Part shown: positions 54,666 to 63,970 of the stretch, piece by piece
Layout of the letters: each line of letters starts with the position of its first letter
Position numbering within the stretch: position 1 is the first letter of the stretch
Source: Sphingomonas sp. CCH10-B3
GTDB lineage: Bacteria; Pseudomonadota; Alphaproteobacteria; Sphingomonadales; Sphingomonadaceae
Reading direction: 5' to 3'
Assembly (NCBI RefSeq): GCF_001556185.1
Contig: NZ_LSIJ01000064.1
Location: forward strand, 57,547-121,546
DNA: 64,000 bases
Program-made: the position numbers and the translations under genes
The notes under the pieces: model-generated
What the model saw: the letters and a program-made list of their open reading frames with translations, nothing else
The model's database searches: none
What the model was told of the DNA's origin: nothing

Positions 54666-55505
54666 ATGTTCGAACGCACTTATTACGCCACCCACCCCGA
54701 CATGATGGAATGCGTGTCGAATGACGAGCTGCGCGACCGCTATCTGATCCAGGACTTGTTCCGCGCCGGCGAATGCGTGCTCAACTACACCCATGCCGAT
54801 CGGTTTGTGATCGGCGGCGTTGCGGTGGCGGACGCGCCGGTCGCGCTACCGACGCAGACCGAGCCGCCATCGGCGGTCGGCCACCCCCTCCTCGAACGCC
54901 GCGAGCTGGCGGTCGTGAATGTCGGTTCGGTCGAGGGAACGGTAACGGTCGACGGCGAAGCGTTCGGCCTCGGCAACAAGGACTGCCTCTACGTCACGAT
55001 GGGCGCCAAGGACGTCGTGTTTTCAGGCGAAGGCGCGCGCTTCTACCTCGCGTCGTGCCCCGCGCACAAAGGCTTCACTACGCGCAAGCTGTCGATTGCC
55101 GACGCCAATGCGCTCGAGCGCGGTAGCCTCGAGGAATCGAACGAGCGCACGATCTATCAGCTCGTCATTCCCGGCGTGTGCGACAGCGCGCAGCTGGTGA
55201 TGGGGCTGACCGTGCTCAAGCCGGGCTCGGTGTGGAACACGATGCCACCGCACATCCATGAGCGCCGCAGCGAAATCTATTTCTACTTCGATCTGCCCAA
55301 CCCGAACGACCGCGTCTTCCACTATATGGGCGAAGGCGAAGCGATGCGGCACATCGTTATGGCCAATGAAGAAGCCGTGATCAGCCCGCCTTGGTCGATC
55401 CACATGGGATCGGGCACGCGCGCCTATGCCTTCATCTGGGCGATGGCGGGTGAGAATCAGGATTATACCGACATGTCGGTGCTCGACATCTGCCAGTTGG
55501 CGTAA
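54666..55505 (+). CDS. kduI: 5-keto-4-deoxyuronate isomerase KduI
   Basis: A protein of 279 residues from the ATG at 54666, behind GGAGA. Conserved KduI parts: the N-terminal '[20 protein letters not shown]', '[18 protein letters not shown]', and the zinc-binding cupin [17 protein letters not shown]. It converts 4-deoxy-L-threo-5-hexosulose uronate, from pectate-lyase products, to 3-deoxy-D-glycero-2,5-hexodiulosonate, the substrate of KduD. A repeat element separates it from kduD. Confidence 0.97.
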   Translation: MFERTYYATHPDMMECVSNDELRDRYLIQDLFRAGECVLNYTHADRFVIGGVAVADAPVALPTQTEPPSAVGHPLLERRELAVVNVGSVEGTVTVDGEAFGLGNKDCLYVTMGAKDVVFSGEGARFYLASCPAHKGFTTRKLSIADANALERGSLEESNERTIYQLVIPGVCDSAQLVMGLTVLKPGSVWNTMPPHIHERRSEIYFYFDLPNPNDRVFHYMGEGEAMRHIVMANEEAVISPPWSIHMGSGTRAYAFIWAMAGENQDYTDMSVLDICQLA

Positions 55506-55510
55506 ACCGT

Positions 55511-55624
55511 CCCCCTCCCGCTTGCGGGAGGGGTTAGGGGTGGGCGCTTGCTCTCCCCAATAGAGCCGCTCTCGGTAGAGCGGAAAGGCCCACCCCCAGC
55601 CCCTCCCGCAAGCGGGAGGGGGGA
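55511..55624. repeat. Composite palindromic repeat between kduI and kduD
   Basis: The core CCCCTCCCGC-TT-GCGGGAGGGG at the left and CCCCTCCCGC-AA-GCGGGAGGGG at the right are each hairpins, and the two ends, including GGGGTGGGC and GCCCACCCCC, are also complementary over about 30 bases. A second copy of the core begins at 63971. It falls inside an operon, and its right edge overlaps the kduD ribosome binding site. Confidence 0.85.
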
Positions 55625-55633
55625 GTTTTGCGG

Positions 55634-56389
55634 ATGATCCACCCCTTCGACCTGACCGGCAAGGCCGCGATCGTCACCGGCGCCAATACCGGCATCGGCC
55701 AGGCCATTGCGGTCGCGCTCGCCGCCGCCGGCGCCGATGTCGCCTGTGTCGGGCGCACCCCCGCCGACGAAACGCTCGCGCAGATTGAGGCGCTCGGGCG
55801 GCGCGGCGCGCTGATCGCGGCGGATCTGTCGACGATCGAACCTGTGGGCAGGATTGTGGACGAAGCTGCGGACAAGTTCGGCAAAGTCGACATTCTCGTC
55901 AACAATGCCGGCATCATCCGCCGCGCCGACGCGGTCGACTTTACCGAAACCGATTGGGACGCGGTGGTCGACACCAACCTGAAAAGCGTGTTCTTCCTGT
56001 GTCAGGCAGCGGGAAGGCACATGATCGCGCAGGGATCGGGCAAGATCATCAACATCGCGTCGATGCTGACGTTTCAGGGCGGCATTCGCGTGCCGAGCTA
56101 CACTGCCTCCAAATCGGGGATTGGCGGGCTGACCAAGCTGCTCGCCAATGAATGGGCAGCCAAGGGCGTCAACGTCAACGCAATCGCGCCGGGCTATATC
56201 GCGACCAACAATACTGCTGCACTGCAAGCCGACGAAGTCCGCAACAAATCGATTCTCGACCGGATTCCGGCGGGGCGCTGGGGGGCGGCGAGCGATCTGG
56301 GCGGCGCGGCGGTGTTCCTTGCGTCATCGGCGTCGGATTATGTGCAGGGGCATATCCTGGCGGTCGACGGCGGATGGCTGGCGCGGTGA
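55634..56389 (+). CDS. kduD: 2-dehydro-3-deoxy-D-gluconate 5-dehydrogenase KduD
   Basis: A protein of 251 residues from the ATG at 55634; GGGGGGAG at the end of the preceding repeat is the apparent ribosome binding site, and a TTG at 55628 is less likely. It is a classical short-chain dehydrogenase with TGANTGIGQ, NNAGI, and the catalytic Ser-Tyr-Lys in IASMLTFQGG and YTASKSG. FDLTGKAAIVTGANTG is typical of KduD. It reduces the KduI product to 2-keto-3-deoxygluconate using NADH. Its TGA overlaps the kdgK ATG by one base. Confidence 0.95.
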   Translation: MIHPFDLTGKAAIVTGANTGIGQAIAVALAAAGADVACVGRTPADETLAQIEALGRRGALIAADLSTIEPVGRIVDEAADKFGKVDILVNNAGIIRRADAVDFTETDWDAVVDTNLKSVFFLCQAAGRHMIAQGSGKIINIASMLTFQGGIRVPSYTASKSGIGGLTKLLANEWAAKGVNVNAIAPGYIATNNTAALQADEVRNKSILDRIPAGRWGAASDLGGAAVFLASSASDYVQGHILAVDGGWLAR

Positions 56390-57396
56390 TGGGTAAATTC
56401 CTCGCTTTCGGTGAAATCATGCTGCGCCTCTCGCCGCCGGGGCGCGAACTGCTGCTCCAGACGCCCAAGCTCGACGTGTGGGTAGCGGGGGCCGAGGCCA
56501 ATGTCGCGACCGCGCTCGCGCGCCTGGGGCACGATGTCGACTTTGTCAGCGCGGTGCCGGACAATGATCTCGGCCGTGCGGCGGTGGCGAGCCTGCGCGG
56601 GCACGGAATCGACACGCGCGGTATCCAGCTGCGCGGCGAGCGGATGGGGCTCTATTTCGTCACTTCGGGCGCGGGGATGCGCGCGACCGAAGTCATCTAC
56701 GACCGCGCCCATTCGGCTTTCGCCGAAACGCCGGCGGCGGATTGGGATTGGGACACGCTGCTCGACGAGGTCGACCGGCTGCATCTGTCGGGGATCACGC
56801 CCGCGCTCGGCCCGGTCCCGGCGGAAGCCGCGCTGGCGGCCGCGCAAGTCGCAAGCGCGCGCGGCATCGCGGTATCGTTCGACGGCAATTACCGCGCGAA
56901 ACTGTGGGAACGCTGGGACTCGAACCCGCGCGCCATCCTGCACGAACTTGTCAGCCACGCCGACCTGCTGTTCGGGAACCACCGCGACATTGCGCTGATG
57001 CTCGACCGCGACTTCGCCGGCGAGGGCGAGGAGCGGCGGCGCGCGGCAACCGAAGCCGCATTCGCGGCCTTCCCCAAGCTCCAGACGATCGCCTCGACCG
57101 CGCGGCATGTCGAACATGTCGATCTCCACCGGCTGTCGGCGCGGATCGATACGCGCGACGCGCATGCGCAGACCGACGAGGTCGTGCTCGCCGGGATCGT
57201 CGACCGGATCGGCGGCGGTGATGCCTTTGCGGCGGGCGTGCTGCACGCGCTGCGCAGCGGCGGGTCGATCGAGGATGCCGCGCGCACCGGTCTCGCGCTC
57301 GCTGCGCTCAAACATTCGCTGCCGGGCGATGCCAGCCTGTTCCGTCAGGCCGATATCGACGCCTATCTGGCCGGCGGGCTCGATGTCCGGCGGTGA
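56389..57396 (+). CDS. kdgK: 2-keto-3-deoxygluconate kinase KdgK
   Basis: A protein of 335 residues of the PfkB sugar-kinase family. The N-terminal FGEIMLRLSPPG, the GAEANVATALARLG motif and the C-terminal anion-hole/catalytic RIGGGDAFAAGVLHAL are all present. It phosphorylates KDG, the meeting point of both uronate branches, to KDPG. The KDPG aldolase that would follow is not in this window. The gene begins at the kduD stop and overlaps the next gene by 14 nt. Confidence 0.95.
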   Translation: MGKFLAFGEIMLRLSPPGRELLLQTPKLDVWVAGAEANVATALARLGHDVDFVSAVPDNDLGRAAVASLRGHGIDTRGIQLRGERMGLYFVTSGAGMRATEVIYDRAHSAFAETPAADWDWDTLLDEVDRLHLSGITPALGPVPAEAALAAAQVASARGIAVSFDGNYRAKLWERWDSNPRAILHELVSHADLLFGNHRDIALMLDRDFAGEGEERRRAATEAAFAAFPKLQTIASTARHVEHVDLHRLSARIDTRDAHAQTDEVVLAGIVDRIGGGDAFAAGVLHALRSGGSIEDAARTGLALAALKHSLPGDASLFRQADIDAYLAGGLDVRR

Positions 57397-58951
57397 GATC
57401 GACCGCCGCGCGCTGATCGCGGGCGGTTCTGCTGCGCTCATGCTGCACCCTTTTGCTGCAAGGGCGGGCGCAGCAAAGCCTGTCGTGTCGGCACCGGCGG
57501 GGGACTTCCTCGGCAGCGTGTCGGAGGGGGTCGCGAGCTTCAAGGGCATTCGCTACGGCCGCGCGGAACGTTTCCGCGCGCCCACACCGGTCGCCCGACC
57601 CGGCGAGCGCATAGAGGCGCTGAGCTTCGGCCCGGTCGCGCCGCAGAGCGGCACCCGTTACGGCGTGCAGTCCGAGGATTGCCTGTTCCTCAACGTCTGG
57701 ACCAGCGCGCCGCGCCCCGCCGCCAAGCTGCCGGTGATGCTGTACATCCACGGCGGCGCCTATTCGAACGGCAGCGTCACCGATCCGCTCAACGACGGGC
57801 AGGCGCTTGCGGCGCGCGGTGACTGCGTCGTGGTGACGGTCAACCACCGGCTCAATGCGCTCGGCTATCTCTACCTCGCGCGGCTCGACCCACGCTTCCC
57901 CGACAGCGGCAACCTTGGCCAGCTCGACCTAATTCTCGCGCTGCAATGGGTGAAGCGTAATATCGCGGCCTTCGGCGGCGACCCCAATCGCGTCATGGTG
58001 TTCGGCCAGTCGGGCGGCGGGGCCAAGATCGCGACGATGATGGCGATGCCCGCCGCGCAGGGGCTTTTCCAACGCGCAGCGACGATGAGCGGGCAGCAGG
58101 TCACTGCCTCTGGACCGCTCAACGCGACGGCTCGCACCCGCGCTTATCTGGCGAAACTGGGTGTCAGCGAACGTGACCTGTCGCCGCTGCTGACGATGCC
58201 GGTCGAGAAGCTGGTCGAAGGGTTGACGGCGACCGATCCCATCCTCGGTGGCGGTGTCTATTTCGGCCCGGTGCTCGACATGAAGTGGCTGACGCGCCAC
58301 CCGTTCTGGCCCAATGCTGCGCCGCAATCGCGCAGCATCCCGATGATCCTAGGCAATACGCATGACGAAACGCGCGCGTTCATCTCGCCGGATTCGGACA
58401 AGGTGAAGACGCTGACGTGGGACAATCTCGCCGAGCGGATCGCGCCCGAACTGCGCATCGACATCCTGCCCGAATGGGTGATCGCGCAGTATCGCGCGCG
58501 CTTCCCCGACTGGTCGCCGGTCGACATTTTCTATGACGCAACCACCTGTGGGCGGAGCTGGCGCGGGCAAGTGATCGAGGCCGAAGCGCGCGCCGCGGCG
58601 GGCGCCCCGACGTGGGTCTATCAGGTCGATTTCGCCGCGCGCGTCGATCCGCGCCGCCGGGCGATGCACACGATCGACATTCCGCTGGTGTTCGGCACGC
58701 TCGGCGCCGAAGGCTCGCAGACTGGCACCGCCGCCGACGCGCGGGCGGCGTCGAAAGCGATGCAGGACAGCTTCGTCGCCTTTGCCAGGACTGGCGATCC
58801 CAACCATCCGGGCCTGCCGCGCTGGCCGAAGTACGATCTCGCCAACCGCAGCACGATGATCTTCGACGCGCGCTCGCGCCCTGAAAGCAACCCGCGCGCA
58901 TGGCAGCGCGAGCTGTTCGCGCGCGTGCCCTATATCCAGCCGGGGAGCTGA
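57383..58951 (+). CDS. Exported type-B carboxylesterase
   Basis: A protein of 522 residues from the ATG at 57383, overlapping kdgK. The N-terminus has a Tat-like DRRALIAGG signal. Carboxylesterase motifs: EDCLFLNVW, 'VMLYIHGGAYSNGS' (oxyanion hole), nucleophile elbow VFGQSGGGAK, acid in GNTHDETRAF, and His in AMHTIDIPLVFG. In this context it may remove methyl, acetyl or feruloyl esters from pectin; the family itself is broad. The second esterase begins at its stop. Confidence 0.9.
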   Translation: MSGGEIDRRALIAGGSAALMLHPFAARAGAAKPVVSAPAGDFLGSVSEGVASFKGIRYGRAERFRAPTPVARPGERIEALSFGPVAPQSGTRYGVQSEDCLFLNVWTSAPRPAAKLPVMLYIHGGAYSNGSVTDPLNDGQALAARGDCVVVTVNHRLNALGYLYLARLDPRFPDSGNLGQLDLILALQWVKRNIAAFGGDPNRVMVFGQSGGGAKIATMMAMPAAQGLFQRAATMSGQQVTASGPLNATARTRAYLAKLGVSERDLSPLLTMPVEKLVEGLTATDPILGGGVYFGPVLDMKWLTRHPFWPNAAPQSRSIPMILGNTHDETRAFISPDSDKVKTLTWDNLAERIAPELRIDILPEWVIAQYRARFPDWSPVDIFYDATTCGRSWRGQVIEAEARAAAGAPTWVYQVDFAARVDPRRRAMHTIDIPLVFGTLGAEGSQTGTAADARAASKAMQDSFVAFARTGDPNHPGLPRWPKYDLANRSTMIFDARSRPESNPRAWQRELFARVPYIQPGS

Positions 58952-58952
58952 C

Positions 58953-59948
58953 ATGATCGACCGCCGCCAAGCCCTGATCGGATCGCTCGCGCTGGGGCTT
59001 GCGGGCGGCGCGGGTGCGCAGACGCTCCCCCCGCGGGTCGGCGCCAAGGCCCCTGTAGCAGGCTTGCCCGAACCCGATGAGACGATCGACCTCTGGCCCA
59101 AGGGCGCGCCCGGTGCCCCCGCCAAGCCGCTGGTCGAAACCGTCAACGAACGCAGCAAGGACGCGACGCTCACCGACCGCGCGGTATTCGGCATCAGCCG
59201 CCCGCGCATGGTCGTGTTCCGCCCCGAAATCCCGAACGGCAGCGCCGCGCTCATCACGCCGGGCGGCGGCTATCGCTGGGTGGTGATCGACAAGGAAGGC
59301 CATGAGATCGCCCGCTGGCTCGGGGCGCGCGGCTGGACCTGCTTCGTGCTGTTCTACCGGCTGCCGGGGGAAGGCTGGGCGGCGGGCCCCGATGTCGCGC
59401 TCAGCGACGCGCAGCGGGCGATGCGGCTGATCCGGTCGCGCGCCCGCGATTATGGCATCATGCCCGATCGGGTGGCGGCGATGGGCTTTTCGGCGGGCGG
59501 GCATGTCTGCGCCGATCTGGCGACGCGCTTCGCGGCGAGCACCTATGCCCCGGTCGATGCGGCGGATGGGCTTGCGACGCGGCCCGATATCGCCGCCCCC
59601 ATCTACCCGGTCCAATCAATGCGGCTGCCGTTTGCGCATCCCGGCTCGCGCGACCTGCTGCTTGGGCCGAACCCGACCTCGGCACTGGAAGCGGCGCATT
59701 CGCCCGAGGATCAGGTGACGAGCGCGACGCCGCCGACCTTCCTCGTCCATGCCGAGGACGATGCGACGGTTCCGGTCGAGAACAGCCTGCGGCTGCGTGC
59801 CGCGCTGAAAGCGAAGGGCGTGCCGGTCGAAACGCATCTGTTCACGCACGGCGGCCACGGCTTCGGCCTGCGCCGCGCGATGGGGAAACCCGTCGAACGC
59901 TGGCCCGAGCTGTTCCTGAACTGGGCGCGGACGCAGGGGTTGGGGTAA
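58953..59948 (+). CDS. Exported alpha/beta-hydrolase, acetyl-esterase type
   Basis: A protein of 331 residues, one base after the previous stop. The signal is Tat-like (IDRRQALIGSLALGLAGGAG). 'DLWPKGAPGAP' and 'ITPGGGYRWVVIDKEGHEIA' are typical of the BD-FAE/acetylxylan esterase-like group; the catalytic triad is in GFSAGGH (Ser), HAEDDATVP (Asp) and THGGHGFGL (His). It probably deacetylates plant cell-wall sugars. It is the last gene of the uxaC operon and is followed by a palindromic repeat. Confidence 0.9.
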   Translation: MIDRRQALIGSLALGLAGGAGAQTLPPRVGAKAPVAGLPEPDETIDLWPKGAPGAPAKPLVETVNERSKDATLTDRAVFGISRPRMVVFRPEIPNGSAALITPGGGYRWVVIDKEGHEIARWLGARGWTCFVLFYRLPGEGWAAGPDVALSDAQRAMRLIRSRARDYGIMPDRVAAMGFSAGGHVCADLATRFAASTYAPVDAADGLATRPDIAAPIYPVQSMRLPFAHPGSRDLLLGPNPTSALEAAHSPEDQVTSATPPTFLVHAEDDATVPVENSLRLRAALKAKGVPVETHLFTHGGHGFGLRRAMGKPVERWPELFLNWARTQGLG

Positions 59949-59965
59949 ACCGTGCCCCCACCCAG

Positions 59966-60050
59966 CCCGTTCGTCCCGAGCGCAGTCGAGGGACGGGCCA
60001 CAAGCGATTGACCCGCCTCCCGTGTCTCGACTTCGCTCGACACGAACGGG
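59966..60050. repeat. Palindromic intergenic element between convergent genes
   Basis: CCCGTTCGT (59966-59974) pairs exactly with ACGAACGGG (60042-60050). Within these ends lie two smaller hairpins, CGTCCCGAGCGCAGTCGAGGGACG on the left and GTGTCTCGACTTCGCTCGACAC on the right. It resembles a dispersed repeat and may terminate both neighbouring genes; there is no T-tract. Confidence 0.75.
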
Positions 60051-60076
60051 TTAGCTAACCGGGTCGGCGAGATCGA

Positions 60077-62359
60077 TCACTCGCTGATCGTCCGCGTCTT
60101 GCCCTGTGCATCCGCCGCGATCGCCGCTGCGCTGAACGGCAACCGCACGAACTTTTTCGCCGAATAGAGCCGCGTCTGGTCGGCATAATGCGGCGAGGCG
60201 GGATCGGTCGACTGCGAATAGCTGAGCACCGCATCGGCGACCGGCCCGGCGTCATCGAACGTCACGACCTGAACATAGCTCGATCCGTGGAAGGGAACGA
60301 GCCCGCCCGCCTCGGGCGCGCTTTGCTGGACGTTGAGCACGCCCAATTGCCCGTCGCCGCCATGCACCGGGATGTGCTCGGCGCCGCGCACCGCGAAATG
60401 CGTGTCGCCCCAGCGCGCGTCGAGCTTGAAGCCATCCTTCAGCAGCCGCGCCTGCGTATCGGCCAGCACCTTCAGCAGCTTCGCGCCGACATCGCCGCTC
60501 GTCACCAGCCCGCGCGGGGTGTGGACCGGATCGGCGCGATCGAACGGCACTTGCCAGATCCCCGCAATGCGGCTGGCAGCCGGCCAGAAGGCCGCGAACA
60601 CCACTGCGCCCCGGCTGTCGACATTAAACCGGCCGTCCCACAGGTTGAGCGCGGCGCAGGCCTGCGCGACTTCCGCCTTGCCCGCGCACAGCGCCCGCAC
60701 CGGATCGAGCGCGAGCTCGGCGGCGAGGCTCTTGTTGGCGAACGCCATCTCCTCGGCCTTGGCCTGATCGACCTTGGTGCCGCCGAGCCCATCGCTGCCG
60801 TCAAACCGCCGCGCGAGTTCGACGAGCCCCGAGCGCGTGCGCAAAGTGCGCTGCGTGCCCCATGCCCCGAGCACCGGCGAGAGCTGGCGATAAGGCGCGC
60901 TGGCATTGCTCAGCCAATAGCTGTCGTTCGAATTGGCGACATAATCGCGGCGTTCCCAGATCGCCTGTTCACTCGCGGGCATCAGCCGCTTGGCGGCGGT
61001 ACCCGGGGTATCGTCCCAGTCGCAGGCCGAGCGCCGCCCGTCGAGCAGCACGAAGCGGCTGGCGACCGCCGCCGACGCCGGCGTCGCGCAGTCCTTCGCC
61101 TTTGCGATCGAGACGTTGGGAGCGGCGGTGACATCGGCGTGGAGCACATTGCCCGCCCGGTCGGCAGCGATCGTGTTCACCCACGGAATGCCGAGCGTCG
61201 ACGACACCGCCGCCTTTACATCGGCAACCGACCTCGCCTTGCCGATCGCGATCCACGCCGTGATGCTGCGGTCATTGTCGTAATTGGCGTCGCGCACGGC
61301 ATAGGCCTTGTCGGCCCTCCAGCCGAGCCCGAGCAGCGGGATCGTGATGACCGGGCCAAAGCGGCTGGCGTAGAGCGTGCGCGTCACCGGCGGTTTGCCA
61401 TCGCCCATCGGGACGCTGACGTTGATCGTGCGCATCTTCTCGGGCTTGCCGTCGACCAGATAGGTCGTCGGATCATTGGGATCGAGCTGCAGCTCGAATC
61501 CGGTGAAATGCTGCGCCGCGGTCACCGTGTGCGTCCAGGCGACATCCTTGTTGAAGCCGAGCGCGACCAGCGGCGTCCCCGCAAGGCCCACCCCCATCAC
61601 GTCGATTTCGCCCGGAATGGTGACGTGCATTTCCCAGAAGCGCGACGGGCCGTTCCACGGGAAATGCGGATTGCCGACGACAAGGCCCTTGCCGTTCGTC
61701 GTCACCTCGGCGCCGAATGCCCAGCCGTTGCTGCCGAAGCCGATGTCGCGGTCGCCCGGCAGCGTTTCGGGCAGGTTGGCCGCCTGTGGCTTGCCCGGCG
61801 GCTGGGCGTTGACGATGAACGCGGCGAGCGCGAGCGAGCTTGCGAGCAGCACCTGCTTCTCGCCGATCCGCAGCATGTCGTCGGTGGTGATGGGCCGCAC
61901 CCAGGGCTTGCCGCGGCAGGCCTCGGGCACGCCCGCCGGGCCAAGATCCTTCAGCCGCCGGTTGTAGCCCGCCGCATAGCCCGCGAGCAGCGCCGTCTCG
62001 CGCGCCGGCCGCTTGGCGAGCCCGCGCTTGAGCGCCGGCAGGTCGATCATCGCGCGGAAGAAAATGTCCGACGACAGATTGTCGATCTTCTCGAACCCGA
62101 GCGTCGCCTTCTCGGTCGGCCCCCAGAAGCGCGAGCGATCGCCCGCGACGGTCGCGAATTCCTCGGCGAGCAGGCAGAGATTGTCTTCGGCATAGGCATA
62201 GCCGATGCCATAACCGGCGCCGCCCCAATTGGCGGCCTTGATGTGCGGAATGCCATAGCTGGTGCGGGTGATCGTCGCGCTGTAGCGCGACCCTTTCGCC
62301 GCCGCCGGTGCGCCGATGACAAGTGCAAGCGCCAGCGCGCCCAGAGCCGTTTTCCGCAT
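60077..62359 (-). CDS. Secreted penicillin-amidase/AHL-acylase family enzyme
   Basis: A protein of 760 residues from the ATG at 62359, behind GGGGAGG. The signal peptide is MRKTALGALALALVIGAPAA. This is an N-terminal-nucleophile hydrolase: the autoprocessing site and nucleophile are Ser210 in DIGFGSNGWAFG, 'GLVVGNPHFPW' follows, and the alpha chain, spacer and beta chain fit the family's usual size. The nearest described groups are acyl-homoserine-lactone acylases (PvdQ/QuiP-like). It could quench quorum signals or hydrolyse other N-acyl amides; the sequence does not decide. Confidence 0.9.
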   Translation of the reverse strand: MRKTALGALALALVIGAPAAAKGSRYSATITRTSYGIPHIKAANWGGAGYGIGYAYAEDNLCLLAEEFATVAGDRSRFWGPTEKATLGFEKIDNLSSDIFFRAMIDLPALKRGLAKRPARETALLAGYAAGYNRRLKDLGPAGVPEACRGKPWVRPITTDDMLRIGEKQVLLASSLALAAFIVNAQPPGKPQAANLPETLPGDRDIGFGSNGWAFGAEVTTNGKGLVVGNPHFPWNGPSRFWEMHVTIPGEIDVMGVGLAGTPLVALGFNKDVAWTHTVTAAQHFTGFELQLDPNDPTTYLVDGKPEKMRTINVSVPMGDGKPPVTRTLYASRFGPVITIPLLGLGWRADKAYAVRDANYDNDRSITAWIAIGKARSVADVKAAVSSTLGIPWVNTIAADRAGNVLHADVTAAPNVSIAKAKDCATPASAAVASRFVLLDGRRSACDWDDTPGTAAKRLMPASEQAIWERRDYVANSNDSYWLSNASAPYRQLSPVLGAWGTQRTLRTRSGLVELARRFDGSDGLGGTKVDQAKAEEMAFANKSLAAELALDPVRALCAGKAEVAQACAALNLWDGRFNVDSRGAVVFAAFWPAASRIAGIWQVPFDRADPVHTPRGLVTSGDVGAKLLKVLADTQARLLKDGFKLDARWGDTHFAVRGAEHIPVHGGDGQLGVLNVQQSAPEAGGLVPFHGSSYVQVVTFDDAGPVADAVLSYSQSTDPASPHYADQTRLYSAKKFVRLPFSAAAIAADAQGKTRTISE

Positions 62360-62481
62360 CGCAGCCTCCCCGATTTTCGTTGGGGGCAACGCTAAGCGCG
62401 TTCGCCGACCGAGGCAATCGCACGTCGTGCTTGCCCCGGCGCGCGCCGCCCGCCAAGCTTGGCGAAACGCGGGGGGAATGA

Positions 62482-63371
62482 ATGGCCTATTGGAAAATCG
62501 CGCTTGGCGTGATCGTGATCGTCGGCCTTGCGGCGGCGGCGTTTTTCTTCTTCGTCTCGCCGCCGCGCCAGCTCGACCTGATCGACGGCATGATGGGCAG
62601 CGAGGGCGACTCGGCGCGCGTCGCCGAAGGCGTGCGTTTCGGCGACCAACCCCGCCAGCAGCTCGACGTCTGGGCGCCCGCCAATGCGCAGGGCAAGAAG
62701 CTGCCGGTGCTGATCTTCTATTATGGCGGATCGTGGCGCTGGGCTCGCGCAGTCATTATGGTTTCGTGGGCCGGGCCTTTGCTGCGCGCGGCTATGTCGT
62801 CGTCATTCCCGATTACCGGCTGGTGCCGAAGGTGCGCTTCCCCGCCTTCGTGCAGGACAGTGCGCTCGCCGTGAAATGGACGCGCGATCACATCACCGAG
62901 TTCGGCGGCGATCCGGGCCGAATCGCGGTGGCGGGGCATTCGGCGGGCGCCTATAACGCGGCGATGGTCGCGCTCGATGCGCATTATTTGCGCGACATCG
63001 GCGTCGATCCCAAGATCATTCGCGCGGGGCTATTGCTCGCCGGCCCCTTCGATTTCTATCCGTTCGATGGCCCCTCGACCAGGGCGGCATTCGGCGGCTG
63101 GCCGCGCCCGGCCGAGACCCAGCCAGTCAATTTCGCGCGCGCCGATGCGCCGCCGTTGCTGATCATGCAGGGCACCGCCGACGACGTCGTCAAACCGCGC
63201 AATGCGCCCGCGCTTGCGGCACGGCTGAAGGCGGTCGGCGCGGTGTTCGACCAGCGCGACTATGCGGGCGCCAACCACAACGACCCGATCATGGGCCTGT
63301 CCAAGCCGTTCCGCGGCAATGCCCCGACGCTCGCCGACAGCGTGGCGTTTCTCGAGAAGCACGATCGCTAG
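62482..63371 (+). pseudogene. Alpha/beta-hydrolase with one-base frameshift
   Basis: The 5' part (ATG at 62482, behind GGGGGGAATG) encodes a membrane anchor (IALGVIVIVGLAAAAFFFFV) and the hydrolase start 'LPVLIFYYGGSWRW', then runs into an unrelated tail and stops at 62874. A different frame carries on with 'GSRSHYGFVGRAFAARGYVV', the nucleophile elbow VAGHSAGAY and a plausible Asp/His ending at 63371. Adding one G in the GGG at 62741-62743 would join them as W-G-S-R. Either a real inactivating deletion or a sequencing error. Intact it would be an esterase of about 296 residues. Confidence 0.85.
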
Positions 63372-63413
63372 AGGGCATTGCAGCCGGGCCGAGCGCCACC
63401 CACATCGCGCTTC

Positions 63414-63968
63414 ATGAGTGAACGAACGACGGTGTGGCACGGCACCACAATCCTTTCCGTGCGACGCGGCGGCAAGGTCGTGATCATCGGCGATGGCCAG
63501 GTCTCGATGGGCCAGACCGTGATGAAGCCCAATGCAAGGAAGGTGCGGCGGCTTGGTGACGGGTCGGTGATCGGCGGCTTTGCGGGCGCGACGGCCGATG
63601 CCTTCACGCTGTTCGAACGGCTCGAGCGCAAGCTCGAGCAGCACCACGGTGCGCTGCTGCGCGCGGCAGTCGAGCTCGCCAAGGACTGGCGGACCGACAA
63701 ATATCTCCGCAATCTCGAAGCGATGATGATCGTGGCGGACAAGGATGTGACGCTGATCCTGACCGGCAATGGCGACGTGCTGGAACCCGAAGCGGGGATT
63801 GCGGCGATCGGATCGGGCGGCAATTTCGCGTTGGCTGCTGCGCGCGCGCTCACTGACTACGAGCCGGATGCCGAAACGCTTGCGCGCAAAGCGATGAAGG
63901 TCGCGGCGGACATTTGCGTCTACACCAACGAAAGCCTGACGGTGGAGTCGCTCGACAGCGCGACATAA
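63414..63968 (+). CDS. hslV: ATP-dependent protease proteolytic subunit HslV
   Basis: A protein of 184 residues from the ATG at 63414. The short pro-sequence [10 protein letters not shown] would be removed to expose Thr in [13 protein letters not shown], the catalytic N-terminal threonine of this proteasome-like family. '[20 protein letters not shown]' and '[17 protein letters not shown]' are HslV signatures. It forms the dodecameric peptidase that works with the HslU ATPase, presumably encoded beyond the right edge. Confidence 0.97.
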   Translation: MSERTTVWHGTTILSVRRGGKVVIIGDGQVSMGQTVMKPNARKVRRLGDGSVIGGFAGATADAFTLFERLERKLEQHHGALLRAAVELAKDWRTDKYLRNLEAMMIVADKDVTLILTGNGDVLEPEAGIAAIGSGGNFALAAARALTDYEPDAETLARKAMKVAADICVYTNESLTVESLDSAT

Positions 63969-63970
63969 CT

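Noticed and set aside
52568..54679. A 703-codon open frame on the minus strand
   Set aside because: It lies opposite the LacI regulator and uxaC, both intact with clear family motifs; the translation has shadow-like composition.
60188..62395. A 735-codon open frame on the plus strand
   Set aside because: It is antisense to the secreted acylase, which has a signal peptide, ribosome binding site and active-site motif; the plus-strand product is Arg/Ala-rich without motifs.
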